From NCBI GenBank assembly GCA_049518415.1, contig JBEKRX010000031.1, positions 1-64,000 on the forward strand: a DNA stretch of 64,000 nucleotides, given 5' to 3'. This document shows positions 26,707 to 34,782 of this stretch, piece after piece. The DNA is from CAVQND01 sp049518415 (lineage in GTDB: Bacteria > Verrucomicrobiota > Verrucomicrobiia > Limisphaerales > UBA8199). The notes under the pieces are model-generated. The model was given only the letters and a program-made list of their open reading frames with translations, had not been told where the DNA came from and searched no databases. Made by a program: the position numbers and the translations under genes. Within the stretch, counting starts at the first letter, position 1. Every line of letters starts with the position of its first letter.

Positions 26707-28040
26707 AGAGCGGAGGTCGGAAGACAGAGGTCAGAGGTCAGAGGGCGGAAGGCCGAGGCCGGAAGTCCGAGGTCAGAGGTCAGTGCCTCCGACCTCCGAC
26801 CTCCGACCTCCGACCTCTGTGCTTTATCTGCGCCGCGCTGGCCGCCGCTGGCGGCAGCGCTTCGGCCCAGGACGCCCTCCGCCTTTCCCTGAGCTGCCAG
26901 TCTGCCGCCTCCCAGCCCCGCCTGGAACTCGAAAACCAACCCTACACCGTCCGTTGGGGCGATTTGAAGGTCCTCGCCTCCGCTTCGCTGGACGGCGAGT
27001 GGAATGACAATGTGAACCTGGCTCACGCCGATCCCCAGCAGGACTTCATCATTCGGCCGCTGGCCAACTTCGGTGTCTTCTGGCCGGTCACCGAGCTCAA
27101 TGCCTTGACCTTCTCGCTCGGCGCCGGTTACGAAAAGTTTGTCAGCCACGACCAATATGATCGGCCCCTGATCACGCCCGGATCTGCGCTGACCTGGGAC
27201 ATTTTCACCAAGAACCTCCGCATCAATCTCCATGACCAGTTCTCGTACGAGCAGGACCCGACGGCCTGGGGCGCCATCAGCCGCACCGCCAGGGCCGGCG
27301 GATTGGACAATACCCTGGGGGCGATGGCCGTGTGGGACCTGCACGATGTGGTCCTTTCCTTCGGCTACGACCATTTCAACTTCGTCTCCTCCTCCTCGAC
27401 CTACGACTACCTGAGCCGCGCTTCCGATTTCCTCCTGCTCCGGGCCGTCTTTAAGGTCCACCCGGCGGCGACCGCCGGCCTCGAGCTGAGCGGCGGCCCG
27501 ACCGCTTACGACCAGAAGCTCCTGAGCGACAACGTGACCGCTAGCGCGGGCGGGTTTGCCGAGTGGCAGGCCACCGAGGTTATCAAACTGCTGGCGAGAC
27601 TTGGCTTCTATCAATACAGCTTCTCCAACGAAGGCGCGGCTGCCGGGAGCGGCGATCAATCCGGCTATTATGCCTCCTTGAACCTGTCCTATCGGCCGAG
27701 TCCTAAAATCAGCTACTCGGTGGAGGGCGGTCACGAGGCCTTCATGGGCAACTCCTCCGCCCTGACCGACCAGTACTACGGCACTGCTTCTGTCAATTGG
27801 CGCCTCATTGAGCATATCTCGCTCTCCACCTCGGTTCGGTATGAAACCGCCACACAACCCATTGGACCCTTTAGGGACAATTATGACCGCGTGTCCGCCA
27901 ACCTCAGGTTGTCCTGCCCCATAAAGCAGAAGCTGACCGCCAGCCTGAACTACCGGTATTGGCTCAAGACCTCGGGTCTGAGCCAGTTCCTCGATTATGA
28001 GCAAAACTGCCTCACCTTGCACCCTGCATACCAGTTTTGA
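26703..28040 (+). CDS. Outer-membrane beta-barrel protein of the EPS cluster
   Basis: 445 aa from ATG 26703, overlapping the previous stop by 4 bp, which argues for this start and for translational coupling. The first 40 residues are odd: Arg/Lys-rich, then TSDLRP-like repeats encoded by a GACCTCC array, and only then the hydrophobic signal core LCFICAALAAAGGSASA. The rest is a typical outer-membrane barrel: alternating strands with aromatic ends, many short turns, and aromatic residues near the C-terminus (terminal Phe). EPS clusters with exosortases often encode such a barrel as a candidate export pore. The barrel fold is inferred from strand periodicity. Confidence 0.75.
   Translation: MKSGGRKTEVRGQRAEGRGRKSEVRGQCLRPPTSDLRPLCFICAALAAAGGSASAQDALRLSLSCQSAASQPRLELENQPYTVRWGDLKVLASASLDGEWNDNVNLAHADPQQDFIIRPLANFGVFWPVTELNALTFSLGAGYEKFVSHDQYDRPLITPGSALTWDIFTKNLRINLHDQFSYEQDPTAWGAISRTARAGGLDNTLGAMAVWDLHDVVLSFGYDHFNFVSSSSTYDYLSRASDFLLLRAVFKVHPAATAGLELSGGPTAYDQKLLSDNVTASAGGFAEWQATEVIKLLARLGFYQYSFSNEGAAAGSGDQSGYYASLNLSYRPSPKISYSVEGGHEAFMGNSSALTDQYYGTASVNWRLIEHISLSTSVRYETATQPIGPFRDNYDRVSANLRLSCPIKQKLTASLNYRYWLKTSGLSQFLDYEQNCLTLHPAYQF
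26704..26822. repeat. GACCTCC/GGTCGGA inverted short-repeat array
   Basis: The left part repeats GAGGTCAGAGGTC-like words and the right part repeats GACCTCC four times in a row, so the array can fold into a long imperfect hairpin. It lies inside the 5' end of the beta-barrel gene and is translated. Related words occur at 28370-28395 and 57320-57370. Confidence 0.7.
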
Positions 28041-28044
28041 TTCC

Positions 28045-28998
28045 ATGAACGCTCCCCAAAAACCACGGACCGCGAGGAGTAACCCGCAGAACACGCAGAA
28101 CACGCGGAATTCAGAACCCTCCCATCTGCCTTTCCGCGTATTCAGCGTATTCCGCGGTTGCTTCTTCGGCTGCCCCCTGCCTTTCCGCGTATTCAGCGTG
28201 TTCTGCGGGTACTTCTTCGGTTGCGCCCTGGTGCTCGCCGCCTTCGGTTCCGCGGCCGCCGACCCTCGCTTTGCCGACCCCAAGACCTGGTTGCAGGGTC
28301 TAAGCAATCAGTGGAACGCCACCTCGCCGGCCCCAACCAATGTCCCTCCGACCAACGCTGCTCCCCTGACCTCCGACCTCCGACCTCCAACCTCCGCCCC
28401 CCCGGCCTCCGGATCTAACACCAACGCCTTCTCCACCATGGACACCCTGGACGACAAGCACAAGCTGGCCCTGGGCGACCGCCTCAGCTTTCGCATTGTC
28501 GAGGACCAGGAAGACCCGAGGGAAACCCTCGCCCCCAAACCGCCTGTCCCCGTCACTGATTCAGGCGATGTCGAGGTCCCCTACATCGGGCGGTTTCCGG
28601 CCGTCGGCAAGACCTGCAAACAGTTGGCCCGTGAAATCAGAACCGAGCTCGAGAAGAAATACTATTACCAGGCCACGGTCATCATCGCCCTCGACCTGGT
28701 GACCAGGAGCGGCGGCCGGGTCTATCTCGTGGGCCAAGTGCGGGCCTCCGGGCCCGTTGAGATTCCGGGCGACGAGGTCTTCACGCTCAGCAAGGCCATC
28801 CTGCGCGCCGGCGGCTTCACCGAGTATGCGAACCAGCGCCATGTCAAAGTCACGCGCAATGGGCGCGACGCCGCGAACAAAACGCAGACATTCATCGTAA
28901 ACATGAACGAAGTCTTCGAGAAAGGCAAAACCGAAAGCGACATGAAACTCGAACCCGGCGACCTGATCTTCGTCCCCCGCCGGCTGGTCATCTTTTAG
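28045..28998 (+). CDS. Polysaccharide export protein (Wza/BexD-type)
   Basis: 317 aa, ATG at 28045, 4 bp after the preceding stop. From about residue 130 it carries a Poly_export domain (LALGDRLSFRIVED, VEVPYIGRFPAVGKTC) and then a SLBB-type domain (GRVYLVGQVRASGPVEIPGD, LSKAILRAGGFTEYA, MKLEPGDLIFVPRR). Such proteins form the outer-membrane and periplasmic channel for capsule or EPS. The first 65 residues are unusual. They are encoded by an inverted copy of a dispersed hairpin repeat, giving PFRVFSVF twice and the hydrophobic run YFFGCALVLAAFGSAAA that serves as signal sequence. A linker (about 95-125) again derives from GACCTCC words. Confidence 0.88.
   Translation: MNAPQKPRTARSNPQNTQNTRNSEPSHLPFRVFSVFRGCFFGCPLPFRVFSVFCGYFFGCALVLAAFGSAAADPRFADPKTWLQGLSNQWNATSPAPTNVPPTNAAPLTSDLRPPTSAPPASGSNTNAFSTMDTLDDKHKLALGDRLSFRIVEDQEDPRETLAPKPPVPVTDSGDVEVPYIGRFPAVGKTCKQLAREIRTELEKKYYYQATVIIALDLVTRSGGRVYLVGQVRASGPVEIPGDEVFTLSKAILRAGGFTEYANQRHVKVTRNGRDAANKTQTFIVNMNEVFEKGKTESDMKLEPGDLIFVPRRLVIF
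28081..28225 (-). repeat. AACCGC..GCGGTT hairpin repeat, copy R1 (inside the Wza-like gene)
   Basis: The right arm TCTGCCTTTCCGCGTATTC plus AGCGTATTCCGCGGTT is the exact reverse complement of the left arms of copies R2-R4 at 53-55 kb. The left arm is at 28081-28110, and an extra right arm is duplicated at 28178-28208. It lies inside an ORF and stays in frame. Confidence 0.85.
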
Positions 28999-29164
28999 CG
29001 TTGACGGTAAGCCGGGTTCCGGCCGCCTTGAACCATTGGCCTGAACCCTGGCTCCTGTGAGCCTGGCTAAAATAGCGACTACTCGGCGAGTAGATTCGCG
29101 CCAAACGAAAAGAGGCCCGCGAATTGACCGGCACGAAGTGTCGGCTGCCCTCTGACGTCACTCT
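28999..29164. other. Short intergenic region with a small palindrome
   Basis: 166 bp between the export and methyltransferase genes. It contains CTACTC-GGC-GAGTAG (29079-29093). No promoter was recognised. Confidence 0.4.
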
Positions 29165-29974
29165 ATGGTCAAGGCGCATTTTGAGACAACCTATGAGGCC
29201 CGGGGGGTTCTTGACTCGAGCCTCGAAGCCGTGAAACAACTCATAACTGACTTCGCTGCGCGGCGCATCCTGGAAGTCGGAGGTGGTGCTCACCCTTCAC
29301 TCGGCCCGGATTACATTGCCGCACGAGGCCTCGAGTACACCGTGAACGACGCGCGCGAAGAGGAATTAATGAAGGCCGATTCGACCTATCACAAGCTCCG
29401 CATGGAACTTGGCACTGAGGAACCGACGGCACTTTTCAAAGGGCGCTTTGATCTCATTTTCAGCCGGATCGTTCACGAGCATGTGTACAACATTCAGCGT
29501 TTTCACCAGACCATCCATTACATGCTGGCCGGGGGCGGCGCTGCAGTCCATTGCTTTCCGACATTGTACGCGCTTCCGTTTGTGATGAACAGACTCTTGC
29601 CCGAGTGCTCATGCGGCGGGCTTCTCAACTTCTTTGTTCCTGGCTTCACCGAAACACATCGCCACTTTAGGGCCTATTACAGGTGGTGTCGTGGTCCCTC
29701 GCGCAGGATGATACGGCGGTTCGAGCGAGTTGGATTTGAGGTGGTCGAGTTTCGGGGGTACTTCGGTCATAGTTACTACCAAACGCGTATGCCCTTGCTC
29801 CATAAACTCGAGCGAGCAAAGGCGCGCTGGCTCGCCAAACATCCCATTCCCCTCTTAACGAGCTTCTCTTGGGTTGTTTTGCGGAAGCGCAACGTTGATC
29901 CTGGAAGACGCATTAGCGACCTGCCCCCGCTCGGCGGAGTCGGCTCGAATCACGCCCCCGTGGATGTAATCTGA
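29165..29974 (+). CDS. SAM-dependent methyltransferase
   Basis: 269 aa from ATG 29165. The class I SAM-binding motif ILEVGGGAHPSLGPD lies near residues 36-50, an acidic/Asn position near 61 (TVNDARE) corresponds to motif II, and FDLIFSRIVHEHVYN (about 98) is the post-motif region seen in methyltransferases of polysaccharide clusters. It is cytoplasmic. The acceptor is unknown but probably a sugar of the repeat unit or a lipid-linked intermediate. It sits between the export gene and the Wzz/kinase gene, 4 bp ahead of the latter. Confidence 0.8.
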   Translation: MVKAHFETTYEARGVLDSSLEAVKQLITDFAARRILEVGGGAHPSLGPDYIAARGLEYTVNDAREEELMKADSTYHKLRMELGTEEPTALFKGRFDLIFSRIVHEHVYNIQRFHQTIHYMLAGGGAAVHCFPTLYALPFVMNRLLPECSCGGLLNFFVPGFTETHRHFRAYYRWCRGPSRRMIRRFERVGFEVVEFRGYFGHSYYQTRMPLLHKLERAKARWLAKHPIPLLTSFSWVVLRKRNVDPGRRISDLPPLGGVGSNHAPVDVI

Positions 29975-29978
29975 CCGC

Positions 29979-32165
29979 ATGCAGCCTCCTAATTCTGACA
30001 ATTCCGTCTCCGATGTCCAGGGCGCCCTCCCGGCTCGCGCTTTGGTGCCGGGCAACGGCTACGTCGACGTCCCGGCCTATCCTGTCTCCCCGCCGGCCTT
30101 GCGCTTCCGCCGATATCTCATCTTGCTCCGCAAGAAATGGTGGATCGTACTGCTGAGCCTCTCGCTATGCAGTGTTCTGGCCGCCGCCTACATCTTGTGG
30201 TGGCCTGAGACCTACGTCTCCTATGCCCACCTTTGGAGCATGGGCAGAACTGGCCTCCGCCTTCCCGAGGGCGGCACCTACGAGGAAGACGCGCAAACCT
30301 CCGGCGGCACCCAGGTCGAATTGCTCCAGAGCGGCAGGATGAATGAACGCGCTTTTAACCGGATCGTGAGCACCCTCCACCTCCCCGTTCCCACCAATTC
30401 CGAGGGCCTGCCTGAACCTGTCAAGATCCGCGTCTCCCAGCTCCCCAAGAGCGCCGTCTTCGAGATCAAGGCCACGGGCCCAAACGACTCCTATACTCGC
30501 GCCTTCCTCGATGCCACTATTGATGAGTTCCTCGCCTTCAAACGCGAGATTCGCGCCACTTCAGCCGGTGACACCTATACCTCCGTCTCGGAGCAGATCA
30601 CCAAACAGGAAACCGACCTCAAAAGCGGCCACGACACCCTCACCGCCTACATGCGCGACAACAACGTCGCCGTCCTCGAGGAGCAGGCCAAGGCCGCCAG
30701 CGCCTATCTCACGCAGCTCCTCGCCGAATTCTCCCAGCTCAAATTGGAGCATCAGCTCCTCGAGGCCACCTCGACCGAGGGCCTGTGGGCCCTGGCCGGC
30801 CTCACCAATGCCCTCGCCGGCGCTCCGGACCCCCGGAGGCTGGCCGACCCGGCCATGCCCTCCGCCAGCCCGCCCCCCGAATTCCTCGGCGCCCAGCAGG
30901 AACTCGAGAAGCTCCGCATCATGCGGACCCGGCTCAGCAAACATCTCCGGCCGGAACACCCCAAGATTGTCAAACTGGACGAGGAGATCTCCCGGGGCGA
31001 AAAACTGGTCGAATTCCTGAGCAAACAGAGCCGCGATCAGCTTGCCAACGCGAGGCAGACCGTCAAGTTGAAGCTCGACCGGATCCAGGAGACGATCAAA
31101 GAATGGGAAGCTAAGGTCAACAGCGCCAGTGAACGTATTGCGCAGTACCAGCGCCTTAAACTCAATGTCGACCGCCTTCAGGGCCTTCACGAGCGCCTGC
31201 TCGGCCTCCTCCAGACGGTCGATGTCACGCGCAACCTCGACCAGGAGAACATTACCATCCTGGATCGCGCCTCGGCGCCGAGGCGGGACAAGTCCTCGGT
31301 CCCATTCGTCCTCGCGCTAGCCATTTTCCTGGGCCTGGGCGGTGGCCTCGGGTTGGTCTTCCTCGTGGAAGTCTTGAATGACCGAGTCATGTCGCTGGAA
31401 GACCTGAACGGGCGATTCAATGAGTGGGTCGTTGGCCAGGTCCCCGAAGTCGGCAACGCGAAGAAGAAAAAAAGACCCGCCTTGCTGGATGCGGACGACC
31501 GCCGGCACATCTTCGCCGAATCTTACCGCAATATGCGCTCGGCCCTGTTCTACGCCGCAGTCCCGGAAGAAAAGCCCAAGGCCCTGCTGATCACCAGCGC
31601 CATCCCCCGTGAAGGCAAATCTACCGTGGCCGCCAACCTGGCCCGGGCCATCGCCTTTGCCGGCTCCCGGGTCCTGCTCGTGGATGGCGACCTGCGCCGC
31701 GGACTCCTGCACGAACTCTTCGAGCTGCCCCAGGAGCCGGGCTTCGCCGACCTGCTCACCCAGGGCGGGGACCTGGCCCGATTCGTCGTGCCCACCTCCG
31801 TGCCCAACCTCTCCCTCCTGCCCCGGGGCAAACCGGTGGGCAACTCGGGCGAACTCTTCCTCGGGGCCGGGTGCGACCGGGTGCTGGCGCAAATCCGTGA
31901 GCAATACGACTGCGCCATCATCGACAGCATCCCCGTGTTTGCCGCCGATGACACCACCAGCCTGGCGCCGAAGGTGGACGGCGTGCTCCTGGTGGTGCGT
32001 GGCTCTTATGCGGGCAGCCGGACGATCCGGCGGGCCATGGAATTGCTCTACGAACGGCAGGCCAAAATTATGGGGCTGGTTTTCAACCGCGCCAACAGCG
32101 CCTCCCGCTCATACGAATACTACAAATACGCCGATTACTACCACTCAGCGGGGAAGGACCACTGA
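29979..32165 (+). CDS. Chain-length determinant fused to BY-type tyrosine kinase (Wzc-like)
   Basis: 728 aa. An N-terminal Wzz domain is bounded by membrane segments at about 50-75 and 440-465 and has a long coiled-coil periplasmic part (about 190-430). The cytoplasmic C-terminal domain is a bacterial tyrosine kinase: Walker A SAIPREGKST (about 541), Walker A' VLLVDGDLRRG (about 566) and Walker B CAIIDSIPV (about 646). The protein ends in a tyrosine cluster, SRSYEYYKYADYYHS, the usual autophosphorylation tail. Wzc-type proteins control polymer length and drive export with Wza, whose homologue is encoded just upstream. A GGTCCGT array begins right after the stop. Confidence 0.92.
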   Translation: MQPPNSDNSVSDVQGALPARALVPGNGYVDVPAYPVSPPALRFRRYLILLRKKWWIVLLSLSLCSVLAAAYILWWPETYVSYAHLWSMGRTGLRLPEGGTYEEDAQTSGGTQVELLQSGRMNERAFNRIVSTLHLPVPTNSEGLPEPVKIRVSQLPKSAVFEIKATGPNDSYTRAFLDATIDEFLAFKREIRATSAGDTYTSVSEQITKQETDLKSGHDTLTAYMRDNNVAVLEEQAKAASAYLTQLLAEFSQLKLEHQLLEATSTEGLWALAGLTNALAGAPDPRRLADPAMPSASPPPEFLGAQQELEKLRIMRTRLSKHLRPEHPKIVKLDEEISRGEKLVEFLSKQSRDQLANARQTVKLKLDRIQETIKEWEAKVNSASERIAQYQRLKLNVDRLQGLHERLLGLLQTVDVTRNLDQENITILDRASAPRRDKSSVPFVLALAIFLGLGGGLGLVFLVEVLNDRVMSLEDLNGRFNEWVVGQVPEVGNAKKKKRPALLDADDRRHIFAESYRNMRSALFYAAVPEEKPKALLITSAIPREGKSTVAANLARAIAFAGSRVLLVDGDLRRGLLHELFELPQEPGFADLLTQGGDLARFVVPTSVPNLSLLPRGKPVGNSGELFLGAGCDRVLAQIREQYDCAIIDSIPVFAADDTTSLAPKVDGVLLVVRGSYAGSRTIRRAMELLYERQAKIMGLVFNRANSASRSYEYYKYADYYHSAGKDH

Positions 32166-32311
32166 CGGCGGACGAAGGACTACGAGACTACTGACCACTG
32201 ACCACTAACCACGGACTACTGACTACGGTGGTCCGTGGTCAGTGGTCCGTGGTCCCGTGGTTCCGTGGTCCGTGGTCCGTGGTCCGTGGTCCGTAGTCCC
32301 TTGTCCCTTAT
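32166..32311. repeat. GGTCCGT/GACCAC inverted short-repeat array (left)
   Basis: The left half repeats GACTACTGACCAC-like words; the right half repeats GGTCCGTGGTC-like words, so the segment is an imperfect inverted repeat of 7- to 8-bp units. A second shorter array of the same words lies at 32725-32765, so the two bracket the four-helix-bundle gene. Confidence 0.8.
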
Positions 32312-32761
32312 ATGCGAGATTATACGAAAATTGAAGCCTGGAAGCTGGCGGACGACCTGACGGTGGCAGTTTATTCATGCACCCGGTCTTTCCCTAGGGA
32401 AGAATTGTACGGGCTGACAAGCCAAATCCGGCGTGCGGCCTATTCTGTTCCGGCAAATATCGCTGAAGGCTCCTCACGAGAGAGCAAGCGCGATTACCTG
32501 CACTTTCTCTACATTGCAAGAGGCTCCTTGACCGAAACGCAGTACTTCATCCATCTCGCGCGCCGCCTGGGCTATCTATCAGAAGCCGACGCCGAGCAGC
32601 TCCACGCGCAGACGAAGTCCACTTTTGCATGCCTGCACGGCCTGATTCGAGCCGTTGAGAAAGAAACCGGGAGATTAAGCACCGTGGTGGCCGCGATCAC
32701 CAGTGCCGTCGTCCTCTGCCTTTGGTCCCGTGGTCCGTGGTCCGTGGTCAGTAGTCCGTAG
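32312..32761 (+). CDS. Four-helix bundle protein (S23/IVP family)
   Basis: 149 aa from ATG 32312. It has the hallmarks of the small four-helix-bundle family often found in 23S rRNA intervening sequences and scattered elsewhere in genomes: YTKIEAWKLADDL, LYGLTSQIRRAAYSVPANIA, EGSSRESKRDYLHFLYIARG and SLTETQYFIHLARRLGYL. The usual length is about 120; the last 20 residues (VLCLWSRGPWSVVSSP) are encoded by the right-hand GGTCCGT array, so the original stop has been lost or displaced. It has no obvious role in polysaccharide synthesis. With arrays on both sides it looks like an inserted cargo gene. Confidence 0.85.
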   Translation: MRDYTKIEAWKLADDLTVAVYSCTRSFPREELYGLTSQIRRAAYSVPANIAEGSSRESKRDYLHFLYIARGSLTETQYFIHLARRLGYLSEADAEQLHAQTKSTFACLHGLIRAVEKETGRLSTVVAAITSAVVLCLWSRGPWSVVSSP

Positions 32762-32768
32762 TCCCTTC
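32725..32768. repeat. GGTCCGT short-repeat array (right)
   Basis: Repeats of GGTCCGT and GGTCAGTAGTCCGTAGTCCC, the same words as in the array at 32166-32311. It overlaps the 3' end of the four-helix-bundle gene and ends just before the Wzy-like start. Confidence 0.75.
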
Positions 32769-32777
32769 CGCCCCCCC

Positions 32778-34235
32778 ATGCTCGAGCTCGCGCTCACTCT
32801 GCAACTGCTCTTTTTCCTGGCGATCGCCTTGGTTTTCTTCGGTTCACGCCAAGCCTCGATTTTTCACCCCTGCACGGTTTACCTGGCCTTCCACGGAATT
32901 GTCTTTGTCATTAGGCCCCTTTTTGCTCATTACCTTCACTTCGACCATTCCTGGCAATATATGGCCTTCTGGCCCAGGGATGAGGATTGGCTCAAGACGC
33001 TTGTTGTTACCTCATTAGCCTTGGGGGTATTTGTCACCGCCTGTCTCTCCGCTTCTCGGGGCCTGCCCAGCCAAGTGGGGCCTGCTGCAACCCTGCCTAC
33101 GCCCGAACTCAGAACCGCGTTCCTGCTCACCGGTGCTCTGCTCGCCCCATTGCTCGCTTATTCTATTTATGCGACCAGACACGGAATTGCCGGTGAGCGT
33201 GTCGGCGCCGTTTACATCATGACGGGCACCAGCGGTTATGTGAACGACGCTCAGCACATGGCCGTCCCACTGCTGGCGATTTTCGTCTGGGCTTTTGCCT
33301 TTAGGTGGTGGACCCTCGTTCCGGTCACATTGTATCTTGCCTACCGCGCCTGGTTTGGATGGTCCCGCTGGACGATAATAATCTGCGTGTTCATGCTGTT
33401 TTTGGTTTATTGCTGGCACCAGCGCCGCAAGTGGCTGCCCGTTCGCTTGCTTGCCCTCTTGCTGCCCCTGTTCATCCTTTTCAACTGGCTAGGTGACAAC
33501 CGGGATGTATTTAAGAGCCTTCTCCAAGGTCAAGAACCAGCTCCCAAAGTCCTGTCCGGCAACGGCAGCGCCGCGGAAAAGATCCGGACCAAGCTCGACA
33601 AACACGACCTCGCCAGTTTCGACTTTCTGACTTACGTATTGGCTGCGGTTCCCGAACGAACCGGAACCTACAATTACGGTCTTCAGTACCTGCAGTTATT
33701 CACCGAACCCATCCCTCGGAAACTATGGAAGGGGAAACCGGCCGGCGCGCCCTTCGGGCGGCTGAACCTCAATGCCTATGGCAATTTCCTCGGCTTGACG
33801 GTCACTCTCCTGGGGGACGGGTGGCTTAGTGGCGGCTGGGTCGGCTTGGTCCTGACCGTCGGGGCGGCGGGATGGGCCTTGGGACGCGCTCACCGTTGGT
33901 TCTCGCGCCACCAGGCCAATGCTTTTATCGCCTTCTCGTACTGCGGGATTTTGGCAGCGACCATTCAGCTCTATCGCGACGGCGGCATTTCCGTTTTCAA
34001 ATTCCTCCTTTGGCTCCTCCTGCCCATCCTCATCTGGAGGGCGGTGTATCGGACGATGAACGCGCAATCCCCGTCCGTGTCTGCAAGCCCTGCAACCGGC
34101 GCCTCTTACCCTCTCCCTCTGCGCTACCGCCCTGGGCTCTCCGCCCCCGTCCGCTCCTACCGCGGACGCCCGCGGCTCAGTTGGAGAAGAATTCAACGCC
34201 GCTGGCCGCCACCCGCCCGATGGCGCCAGGTGTGA
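32778..34235 (+). CDS. O-antigen/EPS polymerase-like membrane protein (Wzy-type)
   Basis: 485 aa from ATG 32778; the frame is open upstream, but that part is repeat array. About ten hydrophobic segments span the protein. A large extracytoplasmic loop after about residue 245 (GDNRDVFKSLLQGQ to the TYNYGLQYLQLFTEPIPRKL region) precedes GNFLGLTVTLLGDGWLSGG and further helices. Size, topology and the loop match Wzy/O-antigen polymerases, which join lipid-linked repeat units at the periplasmic face. Sequence conservation in this family is low, so the call rests on topology and on the neighbouring Wzz and Wzx. The last 60 residues are Pro/Arg-rich and probably not part of the fold. Confidence 0.75.
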   Translation: MLELALTLQLLFFLAIALVFFGSRQASIFHPCTVYLAFHGIVFVIRPLFAHYLHFDHSWQYMAFWPRDEDWLKTLVVTSLALGVFVTACLSASRGLPSQVGPAATLPTPELRTAFLLTGALLAPLLAYSIYATRHGIAGERVGAVYIMTGTSGYVNDAQHMAVPLLAIFVWAFAFRWWTLVPVTLYLAYRAWFGWSRWTIIICVFMLFLVYCWHQRRKWLPVRLLALLLPLFILFNWLGDNRDVFKSLLQGQEPAPKVLSGNGSAAEKIRTKLDKHDLASFDFLTYVLAAVPERTGTYNYGLQYLQLFTEPIPRKLWKGKPAGAPFGRLNLNAYGNFLGLTVTLLGDGWLSGGWVGLVLTVGAAGWALGRAHRWFSRHQANAFIAFSYCGILAATIQLYRDGGISVFKFLLWLLLPILIWRAVYRTMNAQSPSVSASPATGASYPLPLRYRPGLSAPVRSYRGRPRLSWRRIQRRWPPPARWRQV

Positions 34236-34269
34236 GGGCGGCAACCCGCCACCCAATTGCCCGCGTTTA

Positions 34270-34431
34270 ATTCCAATGAGCTTCCAAGATGAGACTAAGG
34301 CGCGCAGGATTTTGGGCCTCTGGCGAGGCGCGAGCGAGGCGCATACCCGCAGCGGTCTGTAACGAGCGAGCAACGAAGCCAGAGGCCCAAAAGACAAACG
34401 AATTAGTCTCATCTTGGAAGTGATTTGGAAT
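34270..34431. repeat. Nested inverted repeat, MITE-like (about 160 bp)
   Basis: Outer arms CTTCCAAGATGAGACTAA (34281-34298) and its perfect complement (34403-34420) are extended by ATTCCAA/TTGGAAT. Inner arms TTTTGGGCCTCTGGC (34310-34324) and its perfect complement (34378-34392) enclose a GC-rich loop. No ORF is inside. Structure and size fit a non-autonomous mobile element or a strong RNA hairpin between the polymerase gene and the glycosyltransferase remnant. Confidence 0.8.
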
Positions 34432-34782
34432 AAGCCCTTTGATGTGTCTGTGCCGGCTGATCAGCATGCTTCTCCTGGCCGTGGCTTGCCACCTTCGGGC
34501 AGGATCGCCCTCCTCTGGAGTAATTTCGGCCCGTACCACCATGCGCGAGCCTCCGCCCTCCGGAAACTGGCCCGCCCCGCCGAGGTTTTTCCCATCCAGA
34601 TTGGTTCCGAGTCAACGGTCTATGACTGGAGTCGTGCTCCAGGCGCCCTGGCGGCTCGCACAAAGGCCGGGAGCGGGCCAGCCCGCTGGCAGCTATCGAG
34701 CCTTGTAGTTCCGCTCTTGACCGACACTATTGACGAGAGCCACGAGCATAGTGCACCTCCTTTTCGGCGTCAAAAGTCATGA
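34414..34782 (+). pseudogene. Glycosyltransferase N-terminal remnant
   Basis: A 122-codon frame whose middle, RIALLWSNFGPYHHARASAL followed by VFPIQIGSESTVYDWSR, is a typical GT4-type N-terminal Rossmann start of the kind that reads I.LLWSNFGPYH.AR..AL. After about 60 residues the similarity decays and the frame ends, against about 380 residues for an intact enzyme. Its only start is a TTG inside the inverted repeat at 34403-34420. The stop overlaps the next ATG (ATGA). Probably a glycosyltransferase gene broken on both sides; the fragment at 36877 may be its other end. Confidence 0.6.

Noticed and set aside
26502..28307. 601-aa minus-strand open frame
   Set aside because: Antisense to the beta-barrel and neighbouring EPS genes; no domain signal, compositionally biased (Gly/Val/Glu-rich).
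32166..32768. CRISPR array
   Set aside because: The repeats are 7-8 bp words without unique spacers of constant length; no cas genes are present.
34267..34542. 91-aa minus-strand ORF over the nested inverted repeat
   Set aside because: Most of it is the inverted repeat itself; no start signal and no domain.
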